Positions 9,214 through 20,730 of a stretch of DNA of 64,000 bases are shown piece by piece. Source of the stretch: Kappaphycus alvarezii (lineage: Eukaryota > Rhodophyta > Florideophyceae > Gigartinales > Solieriaceae); assembly GCA_002205965.3 (NCBI GenBank), contig NADL03000600.1, forward strand, positions 62,001 through 126,000, in the 5' to 3' direction. Under the pieces are notes generated by a model that saw only the letters and a program-made list of their open reading frames with translations, was not told where the DNA came from and ran no database searches. A program made the translations under genes and the position numbers. Each line of letters begins with the position of its first letter. The stretch's first letter is position 1.

Positions 9214-12200
9214 CTGAAGGAAGCCAAATGTTTGCATTACTGTTCACCGTTATATCTCATGGTTTTGTGATATTCTGTTTTTTGTTTCCTGAGTAATTAT
9301 CTACCGTGATTAATACAGAAAATTTAAATTAAACTTTCTTTTTATGCTATTTAATGCCAAGCAAATTAGATCATCTTATCCCTGTCTTCGGCTTTAATCC
9401 GATCCTGAACTATACCCCGCCTCTGCAGAAAACGCATAAGTGTAAAACCACTATTTCCGTTCCACTGTTTATATCTATGCCGTTTGGTTTATTTTCGCTA
9501 TCCTAATAGTCCGAAGAGGGATTTTCGGATAGTTACGGGCCGCCTTTACTACGGCCTAACTCATCAAGGATGGGCAGAGTACCGATGACTTTGCTTGATC
9601 TTAGTCGACGTGACATCGGCCCGAAGGCAGCGCTTTACTGCTAAGACGGAAGAGCGTTTGAGATGAAGGTTGGATGGATGGCACTGAAAGGAAGGGCAGA
9701 AGGAAGAGGAGAGGTTGAAGTTCTATTCTTTAATCGAAAGATCGAGTGCAGAACTGCAGTTAGGACGGTTAAAATATTGTTGGAGAGCTATATAGTTGCC
9801 GATATCGCACAGGAATAGTTCTTATAAAATGAAACGGACGCAATTTGGAGGCGGGGAGATTTTAGGAGCTCCCGATGGCATCGGAAGAATCGTACTATTT
9901 GGCGACTTGCGTGTGAATTTTTATTTTCTACAGGGATTATCTATTGCAGTATACGTAGTACATATTGTAGATTTTCTTGCTGTTTTCTCGTTACATTGAG
10001 AATTTTTGAACGTTGCAGTCAATGGATCTAAAAGCTTATCCATAAAATGCAACGTTAATATTTCAGCCCAGCCCGACAATGAGCAGACACAGAAGGGGGC
10101 AACACAAAGCAACGGTCCCTATACCACTACTACGGTTACATCCAACGCGACATATCTTACAGATAATCTTAAAGGAGGTGTGTGAGATATTCTACCCTGA
10201 CTCTGTCTCCTTTTCAAACTCTCCAAAATACAGAAATCACCTCCTGTCTTTAGAAATAGTCGTCCAACATATCTATTCAACTCAATTTCCCCATCCTTTT
10301 TAAATCAAAATGATGTTGTTCAACTGCCATGTTATCCCTCGCGCGCTTAGAGTACCTCGTACTCTTATACCATGGAACTTACAGATGCACGAACTATTAG
10401 TCCTCAAAGTTGTAAAGAGAGGACAATGCAGAAAGTGGACCCCTGAAAACATGACAAACCATTGCATACCTGTCCACTCGGGAAATACAGTATCAGTGAT
10501 AAGCATATAGGCAACAGTTCAATTAAAAACAAACTTACGAAACGAAAAATTTGTCACACGCCCCCGGCCCATGTCATAGCGCAAATGTGAATTATGAAAA
10601 ATATATGGATGATAGAAACAACAAGCAATGCCAATAACACTTTACTGTACATATTGGGAGTGAGATTGGTAAATCGAAATCTAGAACATACATGATATAA
10701 AAAAATATCAAGGGATGCCTGCTGTTGAGGCCAAAACATGATAGAAAAGAATTGAAAGGTCGAGGAAAACAAAAGGACTCGAGAGAAGTTAAGGATAAAA
10801 ATTAAACCCCAAAGCATTATCCCACACATAAAGTAAAAAGAAATATGGACAAAATGTCCTGACCAGAGATCGTGACAATTTATTGAGAAATCAAGTGCTA
10901 GTAGACAAGCAGCCCAAATTAAAATTAAGAATAGTTTTTCTTGGATGTAAAAAGTTTCGTCAATCTACTTGCATATGCGCTCTTGCAGATCCTATAAATT
11001 TATAGGAAGGGAAAGACGCCCCGGAAAAAGGCGATAAGGGGAACACTCAATGAAATTTAATATTACTTTATTACCTTGATTTCATCATAGAAAAAGTATG
11101 CTGATTCGTATAGAGACAGGTGGATGTGGCATCTTTTAATATTGTACATTTCAATAATAAAACATAATCTTGATATAAACTAGAAAAGACTTACAGCCTG
11201 AAGACGCGAAAACTGACCGAATCGCCATTTCTGAGTAGTTTGGCGAGAAGAAAATAAACAGAGCCGAGATTTTATATATGTGAAGCTCTTGTTACAGATT
11301 TATAATTCTGAAAAGCTCATATAATTTTTCAGTGACCTTCCCAGTACTCTTCTTGAACGACTAAGTAAAAAAGCCTACAATCTCTTTAGGGTATGAACTG
11401 CTAACATAAACAAGCTTTTTAGGAGGTATGTGTAATTTTTTTAAAGCTTGGCGTGGATTGGAAAAAACGCTCGACATAAGATTGGATAAACAACTTAGCA
11501 TGTGTATGGGCCCTTTTCGACTGCCCCTGCAAGTAAACACCAAACATTTCATACAAAAAGTTCTAAACATTTTCAGCCTTTTCTCGAACGAGTTGAAACT
11601 TTATTTTTGCTCTCCAAAATTTTGGAGATCTTAAATCAGTTCGAAAAGGTAGAAAAATTCCAATCTTTCAAATACTAATCCGAGCCCGCATTAATATTAC
11701 GACACGGGAAGGACAAGTAATTTCTTTAATGTACGATTTTAATTCATAATATGCAGGTATTCATCCTTTCTGTTTCGAGATGATAGATAACAATCCTGTA
11801 CTATACACGGAAAAAGAACACCTTCAGCATGTCCCAAGGGCAGAGCAGCATAAATGAAACCGCCGCCACTACAGTTTTCTTTTGAGCTGAGCAACGGCTA
11901 TAAAATATATCTGATAAACAAACAAATATTAGTTTCTTTGAAACCATTTGAAAGTCAATTACGTATAAAAGTTCTTCATCCAGGCATTTGCGGGCATAAT
12001 AGCCTATGGCCATAGCATAAATTTTGAGAAGTAGAAGAGAAGATCTCCAGATCAGAATTTATTTGGAGGTACCGCAATCGGTACTTAAGTGCAATTCAAA
12101 ACATACTTCGACCTCTAGCAGTAGGCCCTAACTAACAACTATAGACTTTCTATACTAACAATAACATCCTAACTTAACACGTATATGAGTAAACCAACTC

Positions 12201-12759
12201 ATCACACTATGCTTAAACCACGAACAATAATGTACCAACTCATCCGAACGCACCGTAATCAGTTACGCGCATACAAATACTTTGCATCAAAAATTCAAAC
12301 GCAAACACACATGTTCCACAATCCAACGCCTGCATGCAAATCAACAATGTAACTCGCCGTTCAACCTTTTCTGTTAGTACTTTGTACCAAGTGGATTCCC
12401 AGCATACTGTTCACACTGTGATAACTGCAGAAGATGACTAGATTGGTATGGAAGTCTAGCTAAGTTCTACAAAAGCACTTGTACGCAGTACAGTGCATAT
12501 GGAAATTTGTAATAACCAGCAAAACGTCAGTTTCATAGTTTGAAGCAACGCGTATATGCGCTTTCGTAGATGTATCTTCCAAAACGGCCCATGTCCTCCG
12601 GAAATTTTGGTTTCAGTGACAACAAAGACACTTCAGTCAACTTAAATGTTCTATATCGGATGTGTGTGTAATCTTTACGGGATGTGGAGAAAGCATGTGG
12701 GAGAACATGCTGAGGGGGATTACAGAGAAACTAACATGCGAAGGGGGATGAGAGAGAAA
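9214..12759. other. Mostly AT-rich, no firm gene
   Basis: A 51-codon plus-strand frame starting at the ATG at 9663 (MKVGWMALKGRAEGRGEVEV..., ending about 9817) sits in a less AT-rich patch (9530-9830) and looks coding, but it is unrecognised and may be a transposon remnant. A 16-bp perfect palindrome lies at 10991-11006. Bases 12131-12360 are strongly G-poor on the plus strand. Nothing else is supported. Confidence 0.3.
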
Positions 12760-13173
12760 CTAATCGGAAATGCATCTGGTAAGAACTTGACGAGCTTGCA
12801 ACCCATGCAAGCAGAACAAAAAGAGCTTGATTAGGAGGTGCAGCTCCCATTGGGGAGTGGTGCCTCGACGGGCGGCAGCGAACGTAGAAAGGCGCCGGAA
12901 GAAAGTCGCGTCGTCGGCCCCAAGGGCACCGAACACATCAATACCAACAGGAAGAAGCCGTATATCTTTCGTGTGGCAGACTAGACCGTAGTGCGTGTGT
13001 TTCGCACGTTCAGCCATTGAGGCAGCTGCGCCGCCAGATAGGGTACACTGGGAAACGCGAGAAGAGACCTGTGTATGGGCCACTGTGACATCCAAAGCGA
13101 TATCCTTCGGATATCGGATGGAGAAGCTATGCGCTAGGTTTGAACAGTGATTTAGTCTTCTAAAATAAAACAA
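12760..13173 (-). pseudogene. Isolated C-terminal domain of the non-LTR-type RT polyprotein family
   Basis: The frame is open for 137 codons. It reads PKDIALDVTVAHTQ, then a stretch ending MAERAKHTHYG, LLPVGIDVFGALG and FFRRLSTFAAARRG. This is the pattern D-V-T-V, a later K..K/HY, then +F.P...+.FG..G......F.RRL...AA.R+G, seen at the end of RT polyproteins and also in the fragments at 3.0-5.1 kb. The D..V and later Lys could be relics of a nuclease-like fold, but that is inference. The stretch is clearly richer in G+C than the AT-rich DNA on both sides, as expected of an inserted fragment. The start (MFYFRRLNH) is arbitrary, and no RT domain is attached. Confidence 0.5.
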
Positions 13174-16100
13174 ATCAAATAAATTTTCCTTGAAATAATC
13201 TTCAAAATTATGGCGACATGCATCTTAGAATCGAAAGATGAAAAAATTCTCTCAAGAATTTACGAAATTGTTTGTTCTGCCAAATCAGAAAGTAATCTTT
13301 TATCCAATACCGTGTATATTTGTTACCCACCATAGCTTCGATTATCGCTTTAAATGAATATCGCAAGCTGCAAGAGTGGCATTATCAATTACTTTGTGAT
13401 TGATTCCGGGCGGTAAGTGCGAGTCTGTTCACTAAATGTGCTATTCTTGATATTTTGATTGCAGTGCTTGCAGTGCTTGCACTTCAAAATAATGATTCAT
13501 AATTCATAATTAGCTTGCGCTTTAATATACCATTTCTATCAAGCGAACCCCCACATGGCTTCACTTTTATTCCACTAAAAATCTATCGCTATTATCTTGA
13601 ATGATTCAGCTTCCTCTCATAATAATTTAGACAATCTTTTTGTGATTTTCAAGAGGTTAGACAAAGAACAAATCGTGGCCAAGGATATACATATTTCATT
13701 GATTCAAAACTTTTACCTTCTAACTCATGAGTATCATTCTGGCCAGAAATTAGCATACTGTACATTCTTTCTGATTCTTGTCTTCAATTTACGTGATTCT
13801 ATATTGAGATCAACTAACATTTTTGTGTTTTTGAGTGAGGCTTCCGTTCGTCAATTTCTTCTGATTGAGTTCTTACGTTACTTATCGATTCTTCAATTTA
13901 ATGATATGAAGTCATTTAGCTTTCCTATGGTTTCTTCTTCTTTTTAGTCGACTATCGAAATGCGTTTGCAGAGATTGAGGAAGCAACACAAGGTTTAGAG
14001 GTCTGAGATTTTCATGATTGATGCACTTACACAGCAGTGCGTATTATCATGAAGTTTCGCAATACGGAAATAAATAGCTAAAATAAGGAGATAAAAGGGT
14101 TTTAAATTATCTCGGTGGACGTCTTAGAATTCACGAATGAGTCTCTTTGGAAGTAATCCCTTTACTTATTCAAGAAGAAAAGCTGTCCTGTGCAGAGGAC
14201 TACTCAGAGACATTTAGAATTTATGGAATTGAGGATTTCACTTCCACTATTCGTAGATTCCACAGGAACTGATGATGGAAACAAATACAACAAGGAATGA
14301 GTCAATTGGAATTTCTGTTAAAATTACCGTTTAACCTTTACTATCACTCTCTCAATCATTCTGAACTTCAATCATCTAAAATTATGCTCCCAGAACCTTT
14401 GTTGGACTAAAATATGATAAAATAAATAAACCAATTTCATATGAGTAATACTTGACTGCATAAGGTCATCGGTTAAAATTCAATTCGACATTTTACGGCA
14501 GACTGAAAAAGTTTTGTTATCAACAAAAAATTAAATCTTAAAATAAAAGGTAAAGTACCCTATGACTTAATCCTTTCAGCGAAGTTCTTGGACAATAATT
14601 TCAAGAGCTGATCAAAATAGAAGTTATCGGAAGGTATGTACTTACTATCGGAAATACGCCCCCATTTCTCCCGAACGTGATGAAAAACATGAGTTGTAGT
14701 CAATAAATTAACGTTAAATGTTAGCAATGCGAAGGAGGAATTGAGGGAAGTTGCTTTTTTGCGTTTTTTTAATTTTCCCAATAACAATATATTTGAAAGT
14801 AAATGAGCGCAAATTATTTGTAAACGGAATTAACTGGCTTTGAAAATCTCATTTACACTCTATATAAACATATGTATTGTATGAAATGAAATTAATTGAG
14901 TCTTCAAATGCAGTTAAGGCAATTTAACCTTCTTCGGAGGATATTTCAAGCTCAAATGTTTTATTCTACTCTTCTTTAAATGATAAAAATCTATTCATTA
15001 GAATTTTTAAAGGTTAACTGTTCGTCTATATAGTTTTCAAGCAACTCAGTCGAGTTTAATAGATGCATCGATGAGATAGGGCATCTTATATGTAGATATG
15101 ACTAATTCAAATTAAATTTCTTGAAAATGATATGTAATGGCTTAGCTGGTTTCGAAAAACTGTAACATTGTCCTATCAGAGAAAGCAAATCGCTTTTCCT
15201 ATATGGGGACAAAAATTTGTGGTACACTGGACTATACAGTGACTGTAGCAGACAAAAATGTTTCTGAGCCCGCAAGAATTTATTACAATAGGTGCTCTGT
15301 AGACACATAATTACTGTTTATAAGTGCTTTATAGTTTTTACTCCACGCATTTAAGGAGAAGGAGTATAACTTTAGTTACTGCTGGGATGGAATCTGAGAA
15401 ATTAAAAATGACGTAGAACTTAACCAGGTGGGTAAAAGCTGCTTGGACTTCGAGTAGCATAAGAATCCTCAGGACATTTGTTTTGAATGAAAATACCTAG
15501 GTTAAATAGTATGGGTTAGAATAGGAACAGACGAAAGAAATTCTCCTTTATGAAAATGTGTTTAACCTAATTTCCCTATGAGAATAGATATAATAGATTA
15601 AGGACAGAGGTATGAGAGAGCCTTGCGTTCTGTAAATATTTCGGAACTTTTACACATGTAACGAAAAATTCCAAAGATTTCATTTTTCATTAAACAAGAA
15701 AAATGATTTGAAAGAAAGAGTAATTTGTGCCTATAATTTGCAGTATTTGCAGTATTTGTTATGTTGTAGGTTAAAATAATCTTCATGATTCAGAATATGT
15801 ATAGTAGGATAAGCCTGGATTTGCTGAGAAGTAAGCTGTTTTGTTCAAGGTGCACCTTAACACGATTTGGTTACTATACACAGGGAAGAAAGGAGTTCTT
15901 GTTGAGAGTATTTATTATTTTCTTTCCCCTGTACTACAAATATAAGTTTACTTAGATGATTGACAGTTACTATGAAAGAAAATAAGGACATCAATTGTTC
16001 AATTATTTCTTGACACCATTCTCAGTAGGTTAAATATATCCGAAAGAAGAAAACTTTCCTCATTTTTTTTCAGTAATCGTAAATATCCGTGCCGTATTAA

Positions 16101-16667
16101 AAGTTCAACCACAAGGAAATCATCCTTGTAACTACTGAAATCATCTCTGAAATATCAGATCCTCTGTTTCTCTAGGATAAATTCCTATAAATTTACATGT
16201 TTTACATGTATTTAAACTGGAAAATTAATTAAAACATTGTAGAGATAAAGTCACATTTTGAAAGTATCCGATAACCTTAAAGTAAAACTTAATGGAATCA
16301 AGTAAGAGTCTCTAATCAAGAACGAACTTGGAGGTGCTTGCAGGTGTGGAATTTAAGCCACTATTAGTGTTTTCTGCTTCCACACTATGAGGAAAACTTT
16401 TCGTATACTTATTCAAGGCAGATATATATAAAATAAATCAAAAGCACTAGAAATACTTCCTTTTTAACACTAAGTAATTAGTATTTAAATTTAGCTACTG
16501 TTATGATAGAAGTTTAGAAGAATTATTTAAATAGCTAAAAGTTTTGAATGTGCACCTTATGATGCATTGGAGTGAAGAATCTTTCAATCAAAGTATTACT
16601 ACTTTTACAGAGGAATTAATATTGGATTTATTTTCTTCTCTTAATGTCCCCGAGATTTCAACAGAAG
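13174..16667. other. AT-rich, no gene recognised
   Basis: A 116-codon plus frame at 13597-13947 is low-complexity and unrecognised; it is probably chance in AT-rich DNA. Minor tandem repeats occur near 13465-13485 and 15738-15760. No other structure was seen. Confidence 0.4.
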
Positions 16668-16751
16668 AGATTGAGGCTCATATTTTTCTCGATTACAAAA
16701 AGGGAGCTAGATTGAGGGCCATATTTTTCTCGATTACAAAAAGGGAGCTAG
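16668..16751. repeat. Two-copy 41-bp tandem duplication
   Basis: Bases 16668-16708 and 16709-16749 are the same unit with about two differences. Both run AGATTGAGG..., then ATATTTTTCTCGATTACAAA, then AAGGGAGCT. It lies inside an otherwise unremarkable 96-codon plus-strand frame. Confidence 0.85.
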
Positions 16752-18383
16752 TTGAATACTACAAAAATCAAATTTTAATACTGAAACGCACAGTAATGAT
16801 GAGAAACTTCTGCAACTCGAATTTACACAGATGAAATTTTCAAAGTTCTTAAATAAAATATTTTCAATACAATTAACTGCTTGGAGAAGCTTCAAAACAC
16901 AAATTTTCGATATTGAATGAATATTTAAAATAATGAAAATTGATTCGAATCGAAATATGAATTTTTTGAAGGAAATTATTTTTCGGCATTTTTTTTTTAT
17001 TTTTCGGCATGCGGCCCAAGGGAAGCCCAATGTACTATTTCTTGAATCCAATTTTGCTAAGCATTTGTATTTAAATTAAAACTTCGATATTTTAGTTGAG
17101 ATTGGGAACGCTAGCTAGGTTGCCACACTAACTTTTTAGGTAAAAAAAACTTTTCGATACGAGCCTTCAAATTTCTCTATACGAACAGAAATGGCGATAT
17201 ACTACCTGAATATGTTTTCAAAAATATTGAGTGAAAATAAGTGATAAAATACAGTTCAGTACAAGAATGTAAAAATGATCCTTGTATCTGGAAAAGCTAC
17301 CAGTCGAATATTATTTCCATTCAGCATAAATGATATTATCAATCCTCACACCCGTTAATTGTAAATGAAGGAAAATATTTCGATACAGCCATATCATAAA
17401 TTAATCTGCAAAGGAAAAGGTTTGTAAATCGAATACAGATAGTTGTGGATTCCAAATATTAATTGAGGAGTGAAGTAATATGAAAAAAAGGGTAGATCTA
17501 AACATTATCTGGACAATACTATGTGTAGAAATAAACTCTTCCCTCCAAAGAGACGCAGTAAGATGAAACAAAATTTTAGAGAAAAAACATAGGTGCATAT
17601 TGTTTTGTGATAACAAAACTCCAAATAATTGTGTATAAATATCAAAACATTAAAATATCTCAGTAAAACTTGCTAAGGAGCTTCACAGAAAGAGAAATTT
17701 ACGTTCCAAAAAAAATGTGGAGAAAACTATTCTATAAAAATTTATAGGCATGTGAGATGTTTTTATGAAAATAAAACATCTTTGGTCACGTTTTGAATAG
17801 AAAAGTGTACCCTAGATACAACTGAAAAGTTTTCATTGTGACTCATCAAGTGTGAAACTCATTTTTTATCTTGAGCTACTGGAAATGAAGTAAAAAACAG
17901 TAATTAAAATAAATGTTCCATAATTAATGTTTCCTGAATTAATTCTAATAATAAGAACTTAAGTGGACGGAAGTGTACTTATCAGTATTTCTTAGGGATT
18001 AAAATTTTACTCAAAGATCCGATGAAAGTATACAATATAGCTCTTCTCAGTTAAAAAAATTTAAATATTTGAGTTTAGCAGGTATATTTGACTGAAGTAG
18101 GATGAAAAAATGTGTGATTGAGAGATTGATGGAAAATTTTACACCATAAAGTCAAAAGGATCAGCGCTAACTAGGTAAAAACTAAGAGTGGTAATATAAA
18201 TAAATACAAATCTCAATAAACATAAGCTATAATCTAAAAAGGCGATCAATAGAAACATTTACCCTCAGAAAAAGCCTTAAGAGCATTTTACGCAGTAAAA
18301 GAATTATCTCTGTAAAGTAAATACTTCTCTTCACATTTTAACTATCAACAAATCGTAAAATGTAATCATATAGAGTAAAAGGG
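16752..18383. other. AT-rich, no gene recognised
   Basis: Only short frames on both strands. A small duplicated ATTTTTCGGCAT occurs at about 16977-17010. This is the left flank of the copia insertion; its last five bases are AAGGG. Confidence 0.5.
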
Positions 18384-19010
18384 TGTCGTTGAGACGTGCC
18401 ACATCTTTAATTGTGTGTACACACGCGTGGACAGTCCTATGTCAACAGAGTTGTCAACAAGTACATTGCTGGAGTACAGTACTTCCCACTTAACATCTTA
18501 AGTATAGAACGAACCCGGTGATGACACTACGTTCAGAAGGCATGACACTCGATCGATTTGCACGCCTTCAGTGTAACAGCGAGAGAGGTGTTCGTGGTGT
18601 TGCAACGGGCGTGAGGATGGCGACGGTAGCGAATTGTTGTTTTGTGGGAATTCAGGAAGGTATGGAGACAAGAATGCAAGTCTGCACTAAGCGGGAAGTT
18701 GGAACTAGAGGACGAACGGGCGGACAGTTCAGGGTCGCGATACGTATAGACTAATCTGCGAGCGCGTCGTGGACGAAGGAGGCAAGCGTTTTCTTTGAAA
18801 TGTTCTGTTCTTGGTGCATTCAGTAAACTACTGGGGTGCGCTGCGAACTGGGCACACACGCCAGCTATCATAAACTATGAACTCGGTTATACTGTTCCCT
18901 ATCTTTCTATCTACTGTTGTGGCGACTATGTTTTGCGGATTCTAAGACGATGCTCGCGTCGCAGGCTTGCAGCTGTGCAATGAAGTTGTCTTAGTTTTAG
19001 TCTAACAACA
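18384..19010 (+). repeat. 5' LTR (627 bp)
   Basis: The repeat starts TGTCGTTGAGACG and ends CTAACAACA. Open frames within it on both strands are also present in the right copy and are not taken as genes. Confidence 0.95.
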
Positions 19011-19053
19011 TTCCGGCATCGTTAGCTGATGCGTAGACTATTGCTGCATTAAT

Positions 19054-20730
19054 ATGTTATCTGAAGAAGCCGCGTCGACGGAGGAGCAAGCAGCACACTC
19101 GTGTGGGCCTGAAGCCCAACCGGCAAGCCAGGATGTAAAGTTGAGTTGGTCACCCGATGCAGGTGAGACCAAACAAGAGTATGTTCGTACTTGGATGCAG
19201 TGTATCATCGAAGAAGACATTAGCGGAGAAGGAGTTCAGGACCGCTTTCAAGAACTTTTTCCGCCTGAAATACTGTTCTGCCCCCAGAATCTGAATGGTA
19301 CGCAGGCTCCGATGATGTAAAAGGAATTGCGTGATGTCATTTACTCCAAAGGAGGTGGAATTGATAAACGAAGTGGATTATCTATCAAGAAGGCCCTAGC
19401 TATATTTTACTATGATCCTCAGTCACAGCAAGATTCTATCGACATGTGTCGTGAAATGGTCGAGGCGGCTACGCCTACCATGAAAGCTGCGAGAAGGGAA
19501 ACAGAAAGAGATTCTGATGTTTGGAACAAGTCAGCTCGCTCTGAAGACTTTGTTAACATTCCGACACCAAGGGCTCGAGTACCTGCAGGGCCAGAAATTG
19601 AGCAACTGACACAGGATACCCGTCTTGCTCGTCGTTTCCGACCAACTGAACAGAATCAAGCAAAAGTACAGTACGAAACTTACTAGCAGAGAGCACCAGG
19701 CACCCCGCAGGCTACAGCTGTTCGAGGTCCACAAACTCGTCATGATGTACCGTCGAATCGAGGACCGGACTACGTTCATCCACACCACATTCCCGGGCCG
19801 CAAAGAGTGTCAGCTCACGCAGTAAGTATTCTGAGCAAGTCAGCTACTCGCTTTAAGGACCAAACTGATAAGTTTGGCAGCGATGATGGGGAGAATTGGG
19901 AAGATGTTTATTCTACCTACATGAACTGTACGACGCAATGGGGAGTGCCCGAGCACGCTGCATTGCGCAACATCGAAACAATTCTGGCTGATGAGGCGAA
20001 AACGTATTACAAACGTAAGGTTCAGGCCAATCCAAACGTGTTTAAGTGCTGTGAGGACGTTCGTAAGTTTATCATACAAACGTTTCACGGACTAGAAGCA
20101 CAGGAGGCGACACTGGAGCACCTTGACGCTTTATCAATGTACGATTTCGTGAAGAAGACGGGATCGATCGTAAGTGGGCTAAAATCAGTGCGCGATGAGA
20201 TAGTACAGCACGTCAACCTCGTACCCAGGAAGAGGCAGACGGAAAAAGATCAGAAGCGCTGGTTAAAACACGCCGTCAGATCGTTCAAATGGGCTCTTCC
20301 GACTACTACACGCGCACATGAACTCAATTTTGCTCAGATGTATGCGACTCTCAAGGCGCAAGCAATTGAGGAAGGGAAGGCACGCGCAACAAGGGGAGAT
20401 CGTGGCTCATTCAGAGGGAAATTGGATGACAAATCCCTGGGAAAGACTGTTTGGTTTGGAGACATGTATGGCCGCGGTACAGAGAACCCTAAACACAAAC
20501 CATTCAGTGGACAGCAGAAAGAGAGGTCATTCAATGGCAGTTGCTATGGGTGCGGCAAAAGAGGCTTTAAGAGGTCAAACTGTCCGGACTGCAAGTCCAA
20601 TCGCAAGGACTACAGCGCAGAAAGCGCCAAGGCGCTCAAGGCTATCAACGCAGTAGCGACGCTGTCAGAGGCAGCGGATGTGATGGCTGAACTTGAGGTC
20701 AGTACGGCGAATATTGGGAGGAGGTTTTGA
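19054..20730 (+). pseudogene. gag: copia gag (capsid/nucleocapsid) with two nonsense codons
   Basis: One reading frame runs from the ATG at 19054 to the TGA at 20728-20730 and is interrupted by TAA at 19318 and TAG at 19684. The longest intact piece is 19807-20730. Near its C-terminus (20540-20585) it has a nucleocapsid zinc knuckle, CYGCGKRGFKRSNC. The spacing C-x2-C-x4-[H]-x4-C is exact, but the His is replaced by Phe. The expected role is to form the virus-like particle and bind element RNA. The last 46 bases overlap the pol frame, which lies in -1 relative to gag. Copia elements usually have one gag-pol frame, so this may be either a frameshift mutation or programmed -1 frameshifting; no good slippery heptamer is visible. 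Confidence 0.85.

Noticed and set aside
13597-13947. 116-codon plus-strand frame
   Set aside because: AT-rich codons, no motif, no flanking signals; its length is within chance for this composition.
18518-18871. Open frames on both strands inside the 5' LTR (and their twins at 24573-24926)
   Set aside because: They are parts of an LTR, are duplicated with it, and have no domain; shared openness only reflects the repeat.
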